In this document: one piece after another, positions 23,034-30,580 of the stretch
Layout: every line of letters begins with the position of its first letter
Numbering within the stretch: the stretch's first letter is position 1
Source of the DNA: Pseudomonas maioricensis
Lineage (GTDB): Bacteria > Pseudomonadota > Gammaproteobacteria > Pseudomonadales > Pseudomonadaceae
Assembly (NCBI RefSeq): GCF_022790535.1
Contig: NZ_LOHG01000022.1
Span: 1-34,526, forward strand
Length of the DNA: 34,526 nucleotides
Reading direction: 5' to 3'
Translations under genes and position numbers: made by a program
The notes under the pieces: model-generated
The model's database searches: none
The model's input: only the letters and a program-made list of their open reading frames with translations
What the model was told of the DNA's origin: nothing

Positions 23034-24122
23034 ATGAAGCTAACCCTAGCTGTTGTGCTGCTCTCCAGTCTGATTTTGCAAGGCTGTGCATTTGCACCCG
23101 GGCAGCACATGACCCCAGGAGACATTCAGGCAAAAGATCCGGACGGTCCGGATGTTCAATTGGTACAGATCACTCCACAAACCCTCAAACAGCAAAAACA
23201 ACAAGCGGCGGCCAGTGCCAAGCCGCTGCCCGCCGAACTGCTCAACTACAAAACGCCTGAATATGTCGTCGGTCCTGGCGACACCTTGCTGGTGATCGTC
23301 TTTGAGCACCCTGAGTTGACAGCGCCTGGCTCACAGGACCAACTCGACGCCAACAGCCGGGAAGTATTGAGCGACGGCACGCTCTATTTTCCTTATGTGG
23401 GCAGAATCCAGGCCGGTGGCAAGACCGTCGGACAGATCCGCGAGCAACTGCGCATGGGGTTGTCGCCGCAGTACACCGAGGTCAAGGTTGACGTCAAAGT
23501 ACTGCGTTACAACAGCCAGCGCATCCTGCTCTCGGGTTCGTTCAAAAGCCCCGGTCCCCAGCCAATCACCAATATCCCGTTGAGTCTGGTCCAGGCCATC
23601 AGCACCGCTGGCCTCGACCTGACCGACGCCAACCTCGCAGGGCTGACGCTGCGCCGCGACGGCAAGGATTACGTGATCGACGTCGACTCGTTGAACCGCA
23701 AGGATTCACAACTGAGTAAGGTCTTCCTGAAAAACGGCGATTATCTGCACTTGAACAGCAACTCCAAGAACAAGATCTACGTGCTGGGTGAAGTCCAGCG
23801 TCCGCAGGTCATTTCTTTCGGCACCACCAGCGTGACCCTGCTCGAAGCATTAGGTAATTCCGGCGGCCTGAGCCCGGACAGCGCCGACGGTGATGCGGTG
23901 TACGTGATCCGCGGTGCTGAAAACCAGACCAACGCCCGTTCAACGGTCTATCACCTGCTGGCGAAAAAACCGACAGCCTATCTGTTGGCCAAAGAGTTCG
24001 AGCTTCAGGCCCAGGACGTGATCTTCGTCGGTCCGGCGGACATCACTCGCTGGAGCCGTTTTGTCAGCCAGTTGCTTGGCTCGGCCAACGTCATTCAGAC
24101 CGGTGCCGCTTTCAGAAACTGA
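23034..24122 (+). CDS. wza: Polysaccharide export outer-membrane lipoprotein (Wza)
   Basis: 362-residue lipoprotein that forms the outer-membrane export channel. The signal peptide MKLTLAVVLLSSLILQGC ends in an LQGC lipobox, so Cys18 is lipidated. The polysaccharide export domain begins at TPEYVVGPGDTLLVIVFEHPEL, followed by two SLBB-like ligand-binding regions (around YNSQRILLSGSF and KIYVLGEVQRPQ); the C-terminus has WSRFVSQLLG, the likely amphipathic channel helix. Of two good ribosome-binding sites, the one before 23034 gives a normal signal peptide; an upstream in-frame ATG at 22989 does not. Placement last in the operon, followed by a terminator, is unusual because wza commonly leads wzb and wzc. 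Confidence 0.93.
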   Translation: MKLTLAVVLLSSLILQGCAFAPGQHMTPGDIQAKDPDGPDVQLVQITPQTLKQQKQQAAASAKPLPAELLNYKTPEYVVGPGDTLLVIVFEHPELTAPGSQDQLDANSREVLSDGTLYFPYVGRIQAGGKTVGQIREQLRMGLSPQYTEVKVDVKVLRYNSQRILLSGSFKSPGPQPITNIPLSLVQAISTAGLDLTDANLAGLTLRRDGKDYVIDVDSLNRKDSQLSKVFLKNGDYLHLNSNSKNKIYVLGEVQRPQVISFGTTSVTLLEALGNSGGLSPDSADGDAVYVIRGAENQTNARSTVYHLLAKKPTAYLLAKEFELQAQDVIFVGPADITRWSRFVSQLLGSANVIQTGAAFRN

Positions 24123-24139
24123 TACCGCAACAAAAAACG

Positions 24140-24171
24140 TCCCTGCATCTGCCGACTGCGGGGATTTTTTT
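24140..24171 (+). terminator. Intrinsic terminator at the end of the exopolysaccharide operon
   Basis: TCCCTGCA (24140-24147) pairs with TGCGGGGA (24157-24164), allowing one G-T pair, with a 9-nt loop, and is followed by seven Ts (24165-24171). It lies 18 bases after the wza stop. This marks the 3' end of the cluster. Confidence 0.85.
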
Positions 24172-24364
24172 GCCTGCGATTTGGCTGCCAAGTGTTGCCA
24201 CAGCAACAGCAGATCAACAGTTGAGGTGGCCTTTAAGCATCCCGACACATACCCGGCACCCTGCTCTTCTATATATTTACCTTTAATTTCAATAAGTTGA
24301 ATTATTAGTTCGTGCTGGCATGCATGCTGCTTTGACTTGCTTACGCTTTTTTAAGGAATTCAGC

Positions 24365-24946
24365 ATGCTGGTAGTTTCACTGTCGGGTAGCCCCGCTCTC
24401 AAATCCCGCTCAGGCGTGGTACTGGAACACGCAGGCCGTTGGCTGCGCGCCAAAGGCGTAGACGTCACCACCCTGCGTATCCGCGATTTCAACGCTGAAG
24501 ACCTGATCTTCGCTCACTTCGACAGCCCGCAAGTGCTGGACTTCATCGAAGCGGTCAAGCAGGCCGATGGGTTGCTGATTGGTACGCCGGTGTACAAGGC
24601 TTCGTTTTCCGGCGCACTGAAAACCCTGCTCGACCTGCTGCCAGAGCGCTCGCTGCATGGCAAGGTGGTTTTGCCTTTGGCAACCGGCGGCAGCATCGCT
24701 CACATGCTGGCGGTGGATTACGCGCTGAAGCCGGTGTTATCCGCGTTGAAATGCCAAGAGGTTTTGCACGGCATATTCGCCATCGATAGCCAGATCAGCT
24801 ACGCCGATAACGAGCAAGGCGGCGACCTGGATGAGACTCTTCATGAGCGTCTGCAGGAAGGCCTGGAGCATTTCTATCTGGGCCTGCAGCATCGCGTGCA
24901 AGCCCGCCAGAAACAGGCCGGGGGACATTTGCGGTTGGCGTTGTAA
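24365..24946 (+). CDS. ssuE: NADPH-dependent FMN reductase SsuE
   Basis: 193-residue flavodoxin-like reductase that supplies reduced FMN to the alkanesulfonate monooxygenase SsuD. It resembles E. coli SsuE strongly: SLSGSPALKSRSG at the flavin phosphate site, EDLIFAHFDSP, DGLLIGTPVYKASFSGALK, LLDLLPERSLHGKVVLPLAT, and DYALKPVLSALK containing the Tyr that marks the pi-helix insertion of SsuE-type reductases. Elsewhere in Pseudomonas ssuE leads the ssuEADCBF operon; here no ssuA, D, C, B or F follows, only a REPIN and a convergent exporter gene. It may therefore be a second copy, or serve another monooxygenase. The start follows AAGGAA. The preceding gap (24172-24364) is AT-rich near 24270-24310. 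Confidence 0.9.
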   Translation: MLVVSLSGSPALKSRSGVVLEHAGRWLRAKGVDVTTLRIRDFNAEDLIFAHFDSPQVLDFIEAVKQADGLLIGTPVYKASFSGALKTLLDLLPERSLHGKVVLPLATGGSIAHMLAVDYALKPVLSALKCQEVLHGIFAIDSQISYADNEQGGDLDETLHERLQEGLEHFYLGLQHRVQARQKQAGGHLRLAL

Positions 24947-24957
24947 ACGCATAATTC

Positions 24958-25046
24958 TGTAGGAGCCGAGCTTGCTCGCGATTCAGGCGCTGCGGTTTAA
25001 ATACGAAACCGCGGCGTCTGAATCGCGAGCAAGCTCGGCTCCCACA
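24958..25046. repeat. REPIN (two inverted REP elements)
   Basis: Arms 24958-24998 and 25006-25046 are complementary over 41 bases with three substitutions, all transitions that leave G-T pairs possible, around a 7-base loop. The outer part is TGTAGGAGCCGAGC followed by TTGCTCGCGATT. It lies between the convergent ssuE and lysE-family genes and may serve as a bidirectional transcript end. Confidence 0.9.
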
Positions 25047-25072
25047 CTTGAATGGCGTAAGTCTTCAGGCCA

Positions 25073-25678
25073 TCACCCCTTCAACATCGGATACAACGAA
25101 ACTACCAACAGTACTGCCATTACCCCGTTAAACACCCGCAACCAGAACGGATCACGCAGCGCGTTACGCAGCAGGCTGCCAAACCCTGCCCAGACACCGA
25201 CGCTTGGCAGGTTGATCAGCGCAAATACCGCCGAGATGATCACAACATTGGTGAAGTACCCCTGCAACGGTGTGTAGGTACTGATCGCGCCGACGGCCAT
25301 GACCCAAGCCTTGGGATTAACCCACTGAAACAGCGCAGCTTGCATGAAGGTCTGTGGTTTGCTCTCTGCGCCCGAAGCATCCGAGGCCGGACCTGAAGTG
25401 GCGATCTTCCACGCCAGATACAACAAATAGGCAGCGCCGACGTAACGCAGGATGGTGTACAGCAGCGGATAAGTCTGAAAAGCAGCGCCCAGTCCAAGAC
25501 CGACCGCCAGTACCAGGCTGAAAAACCCGCAACTGATCCCCAACATATGCGGCACAGTCCGGCTGAATCCGAAATTCACCCCCGAGGCCAGCAGCATCAT
25601 GTTGTTAGGACCGGGCGTGATGGACGTGACAAAGGCGAACAACGCAAAGGCGAGCAGCAGGTCAAGGGAGAACGGCAT
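25073..25678 (-). CDS. LysE/RhtB-family amino-acid exporter
   Basis: 201-residue inner-membrane translocator with about six hydrophobic helices. The family's first-helix signature is clear in SITPGPNNMMLLASG, and FGFSRTVPHMLGISCGF and FQWVNPKAWVMAVGA are typical of the RhtB/CadD-like branch. It would export an amino acid or similar small solute; the substrate cannot be named. The start at 25678 lacks a strong ribosome-binding site. The 136 bases upstream contain interleaved inverted repeats (25751-25806) that may control it. Exporters of this family are often regulated by a neighbouring GntR/MocR or LysR gene, and none is next to it here. Confidence 0.9.
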   Translation of the reverse strand: MPFSLDLLLAFALFAFVTSITPGPNNMMLLASGVNFGFSRTVPHMLGISCGFFSLVLAVGLGLGAAFQTYPLLYTILRYVGAAYLLYLAWKIATSGPASDASGAESKPQTFMQAALFQWVNPKAWVMAVGAISTYTPLQGYFTNVVIISAVFALINLPSVGVWAGFGSLLRNALRDPFWLRVFNGVMAVLLVVSLYPMLKG

Positions 25679-25750
25679 GGAGCGATCCAGACATCTAAAG
25701 GGCAGGCCTTCACCCTATCGAATCGGCAACCAGAAACACACGAACAGTCA

Positions 25751-25806
25751 GACGAAAATACAACCGGTACAGTTTTGAACGAAAACAGTTTCGTCCATCA
25801 CTGTAC
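25751..25806. promoter_or_regulatory. Interleaved inverted repeats upstream of the LysE-family gene
   Basis: Two dyads overlap: GACGAAA (25751-25757) with TTTCGTC (25789-25795), and GTACAGT (25767-25773) with ACTGTAC (25800-25806). ACAGTTT also occurs twice in direct orientation in between. It resembles a regulatory region with alternative structures or multiple operator half-sites. The location is 73-128 bases before the exporter start and directly after the end of the lipoprotein gene on the same strand. Confidence 0.4.
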
Positions 25807-25814
25807 TTAAACCA

Positions 25815-26090
25815 TCAACCTTGGCGATCCTGACTAGCCTGTACGTTCTCAGCGCTGATCTCGCCGCGATTATCGAAGTCGCGCACGGCTTGCATTTGCG
25901 GCTCGGCCAACAGTTTTGCTTTGGCGACCTGATACTCATCAAAGGAAAGACCACGGCGATTCAAATCTTCCAGGGCCAACTGATGAGTTTCCTCGGCAGT
26001 GTAAGGACGCAGTTCAACGGCGTGGTGAGTGGAGCAACCGGAGACAACTGCAACGGTCAACAACAGGGCAAAAGCGTAAATGCGGTTCAT
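25815..26090 (-). CDS. Small predicted lipoprotein
   Basis: 91-residue protein with a lipoprotein signal peptide MNRIYAFALLLTVAVVSGC (VSGC lipobox, lipidated Cys19), followed by a charged mature part, STHHAVELRPYTAEETHQLA and on, without Cys or membrane segments. The region LNRRGLSFDEYQVAKAKLLA looks like a SHOCT-style short helical motif, common in small bacterial proteins, but this is tentative. The ATG at 26090 follows GGAGG at 6 bases; a longer reading to 26129 would put 13 residues before the signal sequence and is rejected. A dyad at 26109-26127 lies just upstream. Function unknown. Confidence 0.78.
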   Translation of the reverse strand: MNRIYAFALLLTVAVVSGCSTHHAVELRPYTAEETHQLALEDLNRRGLSFDEYQVAKAKLLAEPQMQAVRDFDNRGEISAENVQASQDRQG

Positions 26091-26108
26091 GAGAGCCTCC
26101 GGGATCGG

Positions 26109-26127
26109 GTTCATTTCGGGAATGAAC
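26109..26127. promoter_or_regulatory. Short perfect dyad upstream of the small lipoprotein gene
   Basis: GTTCATT (26109-26115), spacer TCGGG, and AATGAAC (26121-26127). Perfect 7-bp arms 18 bases before the start codon on the minus strand. It could be an operator or a leader hairpin next to the ribosome-binding site. Confidence 0.3.
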
Positions 26128-26225
26128 AAAGGTTACGCCCGGCGGCGTTTACGCAGAAATCACTGCTCTTGATAGTCGGTATTGGGTGGGGAGAATCGTT
26201 GGAAATCCATTGCCTCTGAACCGCT

Positions 26226-26290
26226 ATCGCGAGCAAGCTCGGCTCCTACAAGTTTAGCGCGATCCTGTAGGAGCCGAGCTTGCTCGCGAT
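26226..26290. repeat. REP pair in inverted orientation
   Basis: Two perfect 25-base inverted copies, ATCGCGAGCAAGCTC.. (26226-26250) and ..GAGCTTGCTCGCGAT (26266-26290), with a 15-base spacer. It lies between the lipoprotein and pcs genes, both on the minus strand, 21 bases from the end of pcs. The rest of the 221-base gap (26091-26311) shows no gene. Confidence 0.9.
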
Positions 26291-26311
26291 GAAGGCTGTG
26301 CGGCTAGCCCA

Positions 26312-27031
26312 TCAAGCCCGCCACTTACCCCAATACTCCAGCGACGTCCGCCACAGGCAGATGCCGATAAAGTAAGCCGACATCGTGAACCACACCCCCA
26401 TCACCACAGGCCCGTTGTGCGGATGATTGATGATCAGCAAGGCGCTAGTGATCAGCCATATGGTGGTCACCAGGATATTCAACGGCATGAAACGACGCAC
26501 CCGGAAAGGATGCAGGAACTTCATGCGCGTCACGGTCAGCAATGCCAGACCGATAATCGTCAGGAAGGTCACCCACGGGGTCGGCTGAATGATGTAAAGG
26601 CACAGCGCGACCACATTCCACGCTGCCGGGAAGCCCTGAAAGTAATTGTCCTTGCTCTTCATCTCCAGGTTGCAGAAACAGAAAAGCGACGAAATCAGAA
26701 TGATCGCAGTGCTCAGCAGCAGCGTATAAGGCGGCAGCGGGATATAGCTGTAAATGAACAGCGCCGGGATAAACACGTAAGTGAGGTAATCAATCACCAG
26801 GTCCAGCACCGAACCGTCAAAACCCGGTAACACCGACTGCACATTGAATTTGCGCGCCAGCGAGCCATCCACGCCGTCCACTGCCAGCGCCAGCCCCAGC
26901 CACAACAGGCAGGCCTTGGCCTGATTATCGAACAGGGCAATGGTCGCAAGGAATGCGATGACCACGCCGGTGGCGGTAAAACCGTGGGCACCCCAGGCTT
27001 TCAGCCAGGCCACTCGTTGAGTCGATATCAC
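26312..27031 (-). CDS. pcs: Phosphatidylcholine synthase (Pcs)
   Basis: 239-residue inner-membrane enzyme joining CDP-diacylglycerol and choline to make phosphatidylcholine in one step. About eight hydrophobic segments. The CDP-alcohol phosphotransferase motif is present in the stretched form I associate with Pcs: DGVDGSLAR, then 12 residues, then G-SVL-D-LVI-DYLTYVFIP. CFCNLEMKSKDNYFQGFPAAWN, with its F-QGFPA-WN pattern, is also Pcs-like. The GTG at 27031 is preferred because GGAGA lies 9 bases upstream and the N-terminus then matches family length; a TTG at 27079 would add 16 residues without a ribosome-binding site. Divergent from the cobalamin riboswitch. Choline must be supplied from outside. 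Confidence 0.9.
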   Translation of the reverse strand: MISTQRVAWLKAWGAHGFTATGVVIAFLATIALFDNQAKACLLWLGLALAVDGVDGSLARKFNVQSVLPGFDGSVLDLVIDYLTYVFIPALFIYSYIPLPPYTLLLSTAIILISSLFCFCNLEMKSKDNYFQGFPAAWNVVALCLYIIQPTPWVTFLTIIGLALLTVTRMKFLHPFRVRRFMPLNILVTTIWLITSALLIINHPHNGPVVMGVWFTMSAYFIGICLWRTSLEYWGKWRA

Positions 27032-27307
27032 AGGAAAATGTCTCCAGAAGATGTAGCGGACCAGTGTAGGCGTGGCCAAGGGCTGTTTCTGTCTTTATTA
27101 CAAGCCGTGACAAACCGGGAACAGCGTATAGATTGCACTATCGACCGGCCATCAGGCGAGAAGGTTCACCCGCGCACGGTGATTACTCCCGACCCGTTGC
27201 CGTTTGCATCATGCGCTGCCCCGCCCAAACGTACGATAAAAAAATCTATGAGGGCGACCGGCGCAGAAAAAATCCCCACTCTTTTGAGCCTATCCATTAC
27301 CATGCCG

Positions 27308-27482
27308 CCCGTCGGTTTCCAAACGGGATTAATAGGGAATCCGTGATGCCCCCGAGGCATCAACCGGAACTGCCCCCGCAACTGTAGGTGCTGAGCCCTG
27401 CTCCATCAATGCCACTGGGTCATCACCCGGGAAGGCCGGAACGCGGCGATGAAGCGCCAGTCAGGAGACCTGCCGACATCAG
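27308..27482 (+). ncRNA. Cobalamin riboswitch
   Basis: The class I/II cobalamin aptamer landmarks occur in order. AATAGGGAATCCG lies near 27330-27342, CTGCCCCCGCAACTGTA near 27369-27385, GCCACTGGGTCA near 27411-27422, CCCGGGAAGGCC near 27426-27437, and the B12 box TCAGGAGACCTGCC at 27461-27474. It faces the three-gene ABC importer that starts at 27677. The 195 bases between aptamer and gene hold small hairpins but no clear T-run terminator, so control may act on translation or through rho; this is not resolvable by eye. Confidence 0.93.
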
Positions 27483-27676
27483 GGCGTCACTGCATTGAAT
27501 GCATGTGGCTCCTGGCAACTGACCCACCGGCGGGGTGTCCGGGGAGTACATCCGTCAGAACGGTGGCAGCGCCGTGACTGATCAACCCCTGCCGAACCAT
27601 CGACAGCAGCGGTCGTGATGTGTATCCAGCCAGAACACCATCGTGCGGATAACCGTTCGAATGGAGATCGTTTTTC

Positions 27677-28702
27677 ATGTCTTTGCCTCGTTTTGCTGTA
27701 TTGCTCGCTGGCCTGGGTTTCTCTGCGCTGAGCCTGGCTGCCAGCCCCGCCGTCAGTACCCACTACCCACTTACTCTCGACAACTGCGGCGTGCCGCTGA
27801 CCTTCGCCAAGGCTCCCGGCAAAGCCGTGACCATTGGCCAGTCTGCGACCGAGATCCTCTACTCCCTTGGACTGGCCGACAAAGTGGTCGGGACCTCGCT
27901 GTGGTTCAACAATGTGCTGCCACAGTTCGAACAACAGAACGCAAAAATCCCGCGTCTGGCCGATAACGATCCAAGCTTCGAAGCCGTGATCAACAAGCGC
28001 CCTGAACTGGTTGCCGTCCAGTTTGAATGGATGGTCGGCCCACAGGGCGTGGTCGGCACCCGCCAGCAGTTCAGCGAAATGAAAATCCCGACCTACCTCA
28101 TGCCGTCAGACTGTGAAGGCAAGGACAACCTGGTCGGTGCCGATGGCACGCGTCTGCGCCCATTCTCGATCGACAGCCTGTACAAGACCGTCGACCAACT
28201 GGCACAGATCTTTGATGTCCAGGCTCGTGGCAACGAATTGAACACCGAACTGCAAGCACGTCTTGCCAAGGCTCAGGCCAGCGTCAAAGGCAAACACCTG
28301 AAAGACGCCTCGGCCGTCTTCTGGTTCTCCAGCGCAGACCTGAACGTCGATCCTTATGTCGCCGGACGCAAAGGCATCCCGGCATTCATGATGGACACCC
28401 TGGGCCTACGCAACATCGTGCAGTCTGATGAGGAATGGCCGACTGTCGGGTGGGAAACCATCGCCAAGGCCAACCCGACCATTCTGGTTCTGGCACGGAT
28501 GGACCGTCGCCGCTTCCCGGCTGATGACTTCCAGAAAAAACTGGAATTCCTCAAGACTGACCCGGTCACTCGAAACATGGACGCAGTGAAGCACAACCGC
28601 ATCGTGATTCTTGATGCCCAGGCCATGGAAGCGACCATTCGCACCTTCAACGGTATCGATGAACTGGCAAACGCCATCGACAAGTTTGACCTGCACCCAT
28701 GA
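27677..28702 (+). CDS. btuF: Periplasmic substrate-binding protein of a cobalamin-type ABC importer
   Basis: 341-residue type III binding protein (TroA/BtuF-like fold). A cleavable signal peptide (about 1-22, MSLPRFAVLLAGLGFSALSLAA) exports it to the periplasm. The N-lobe begins YPLTLDNCGVPLTFAKAPGKAVTIGQSATEIL, with an SATEIL segment typical of vitamin B12 and iron-siderophore binding proteins; the C-lobe has VGWETIAKANPTILVL. Cys residues in DNCG and SDCEG might form a disulfide. It is the first gene downstream of the cobalamin riboswitch, so corrinoid uptake is the likely role, yet FecCD-type importers also carry siderophores. It is longer than E. coli BtuF (about 266), so the symbol is provisional. 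ATGA overlap with the permease gene. Confidence 0.82.
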   Translation: MSLPRFAVLLAGLGFSALSLAASPAVSTHYPLTLDNCGVPLTFAKAPGKAVTIGQSATEILYSLGLADKVVGTSLWFNNVLPQFEQQNAKIPRLADNDPSFEAVINKRPELVAVQFEWMVGPQGVVGTRQQFSEMKIPTYLMPSDCEGKDNLVGADGTRLRPFSIDSLYKTVDQLAQIFDVQARGNELNTELQARLAKAQASVKGKHLKDASAVFWFSSADLNVDPYVAGRKGIPAFMMDTLGLRNIVQSDEEWPTVGWETIAKANPTILVLARMDRRRFPADDFQKKLEFLKTDPVTRNMDAVKHNRIVILDAQAMEATIRTFNGIDELANAIDKFDLHP

Positions 28703-29742
28703 CAGCGCAGTTCGCCGGTCGCCTGTTACGCAAGATCTGCCTGCACGGCGCCTGGGTGCTCGTGGTGTTGATAGCGGCGATCATTGCCGGTATTGCCATT
28801 GGTGAAACACCGATCAGCCTGTCGCTGGTGTTTCAGGTACTGGCCAACAAACTGTGGGGCGCCGGTTTCGTACTGGACCCGATCGACGAAGGCATCGTCT
28901 GGAATTACCGGCTGACCCGCGCTCTGGTTGCCGCAGCGTGCGGTGCCGGGCTAGCGATCTCGGGTGTGGTCCTGCAGTCACTGCTGCGCAACCCGCTGGC
29001 CGATCCTTACCTGTTGGGCATTTCCGCTGGGGCCTCGACCGGCGCGGTGCTGGTGGCAATCATCGGTATCGGCGCAGGTGCCATATCCTTGTCGGCGGGC
29101 GCATTTGTCGGCGCCATGGCGGCTTTTGCGCTGGTCGCCCTGCTCGCTCGCAGCACCGGCGCAGTCAGTGGCAGCGGGCAGATCATCCTGGCAGGCATTG
29201 CCGGTTCACAACTGTTCAACGCCCTGACCTCTTTTCTGATTACCAAGTCGGCCAACTCCGAGCAGGCGCGGGGCATCATGTTCTGGCTGCTGGGCAACCT
29301 CAGCGGTGTGCGCTGGCAATCGGTCACTCTGGCAGTGCCGGTGGTGTTGATCGGCCTGGCGGTCTGCCTGTGGCACCGCCGCTCGCTGGACGCCTTTATG
29401 TTCGGCAGTGATTCTGCGGCTGCGCTGGGTATCCCGGTGCGTCGGGTGCAAGTGATATTGATTGCCACCGTGGCGCTGGTCACAGCAGTGATGGTGTCGC
29501 TGGTGGGCTCTATCGGCTTTGTCGGATTGGTGGTGCCTCATGCAGCGCGCCTGCTGGTCGGTGTGCGCCACGGACGACTGATCCCGATCAGTGCGCTGGC
29601 CGGAGCGGTATTCCTGATTGCCGCCGACGTTCTGTCTCGCACGGCAATCAAGGGCCAAGTATTACCGGTCGGAGTGATTACTGCCCTGATCGGCGCGCCG
29701 GTCTTCGCCGTGATCCTGATAAAAGCCAAGGGGGGCCGATGA
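28699..29742 (+). CDS. btuC: FecCD/BtuC-family ABC importer permease
   Basis: 347-residue inner-membrane permease with nine to ten hydrophobic helices. FecCD signatures are plain: WNYRLTRALVAAACGAGLAISGVVLQSLLRNPLADPYLLGISAGAS in sequence near 70-115, GFVGLVVPHAARLLVG in the C-terminal third, and DVLSRTAIKGQVLPVGVITALIGAPVF near the end. It forms the homodimeric channel for the cobalamin-type importer with the ATPase encoded next. It overlaps both neighbours by four bases (ATGA), so the three products should be made in step. Substrate is assigned from the riboswitch upstream, not from this sequence. Confidence 0.92.
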   Translation: MTAQFAGRLLRKICLHGAWVLVVLIAAIIAGIAIGETPISLSLVFQVLANKLWGAGFVLDPIDEGIVWNYRLTRALVAAACGAGLAISGVVLQSLLRNPLADPYLLGISAGASTGAVLVAIIGIGAGAISLSAGAFVGAMAAFALVALLARSTGAVSGSGQIILAGIAGSQLFNALTSFLITKSANSEQARGIMFWLLGNLSGVRWQSVTLAVPVVLIGLAVCLWHRRSLDAFMFGSDSAAALGIPVRRVQVILIATVALVTAVMVSLVGSIGFVGLVVPHAARLLVGVRHGRLIPISALAGAVFLIAADVLSRTAIKGQVLPVGVITALIGAPVFAVILIKAKGGR

Positions 29743-30536
29743 GCAATCTGAAGCAGCCGATCGCCGACATCGACGGCGACGTACTGTCCTGCAGCGGCCT
29801 CAACTGGTCGATCAAAGGGGTGCCCATTGTCCGCGATGTCGCGTTGCAGCTACGACGCGGCGAAACCCTTGGTTTGATTGGCCCCAACGGTTCAGGGAAG
29901 TCCAGCCTGTTGAAGCTGCTTTCAGGGATCCGGATCCCCGCCAGTGGCGAGATTCACCTTAACGGTGTTGCCCTTGCCGACATGAAGCGTCGCGATGTTG
30001 CGCAGATGATTGCGGTTGTCGAACAGCAAGCTGAAACCTCCGACGCGATCACCGTGCTGGACGCTGTAGAGCTGGGGCGCACGCCTTGGCTGTCCGCGCT
30101 GGAGCCGTGGTCAGCCGCCGACAATGACATCGTTCAGCAGGCGCTGCGCAACGTGGACATGGCCGACAAGCTCAAGCGTGCCTGGCATAGCTTGTCGGGG
30201 GGCGAACGGCAACGCGTGCACATCGCCCGCGCACTGGCCCAGCGTCCACAAATCCTGTTGCTGGATGAACCCACCAATCACCTGGATATTCAGCATCAAC
30301 TGAGCATCCTGGGTCTGGTGAGGTCACTGCCGGTTACCACCCTGATTGCCTTGCACGACCTCAATCAAGCCCTGGCGTGTGATCGTCTGGCGGTGATGGA
30401 CAAAGGCGAGCTGATCGCCATTGGCGTACCGTCCGAAGTGCTGACCTGCGAACTGTTGCGCGAGACCTTCGGCGTGGAGGCGCACTACCTCACAGACCCG
30501 TACGACGGCACACGGATATTGCGCTTCAGGTCATAA
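29739..30536 (+). CDS. btuD: ATP-binding subunit of the cobalamin-type ABC importer
   Basis: 265-residue cytosolic ATPase. Walker A GPNGSGKSS, Q-loop region VVEQQAET, ABC signature LSGGERQRVHIARALAQ, Walker B ILLLDEPTNHLD, and the switch histidine in IALHDLNQA are all intact. It is of the FecE/BtuD type. An N-terminal extension of about 18 residues precedes the first strand. It overlaps the permease stop by four bases and is the last gene of the importer operon, followed by a REP element at 30541. No TonB-dependent outer-membrane receptor is encoded in the operon, so outer-membrane passage must rely on a receptor elsewhere. Confidence 0.93.
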   Translation: MSNLKQPIADIDGDVLSCSGLNWSIKGVPIVRDVALQLRRGETLGLIGPNGSGKSSLLKLLSGIRIPASGEIHLNGVALADMKRRDVAQMIAVVEQQAETSDAITVLDAVELGRTPWLSALEPWSAADNDIVQQALRNVDMADKLKRAWHSLSGGERQRVHIARALAQRPQILLLDEPTNHLDIQHQLSILGLVRSLPVTTLIALHDLNQALACDRLAVMDKGELIAIGVPSEVLTCELLRETFGVEAHYLTDPYDGTRILRFRS

Positions 30537-30540
30537 CCCT

Positions 30541-30565
30541 TGTGGGAGCAGAGCTTGCTCGCGAT
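30541..30565. repeat. Single REP element
   Basis: TGTGGGAGCAGAGC followed by TTGCTCGCGAT, one arm of the dispersed repeat, placed in the 44-base gap between convergent btuD and the GNAT acetyltransferase gene. Confidence 0.8.
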
Positions 30566-30580
30566 AAAGCCGGGCACAAC

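Noticed and set aside
27032..27079. TTG start for pcs at 27079
   Set aside because: No ribosome-binding site, and 16 extra residues compared with the family; GTG at 27031 has GGAGA at good spacing.
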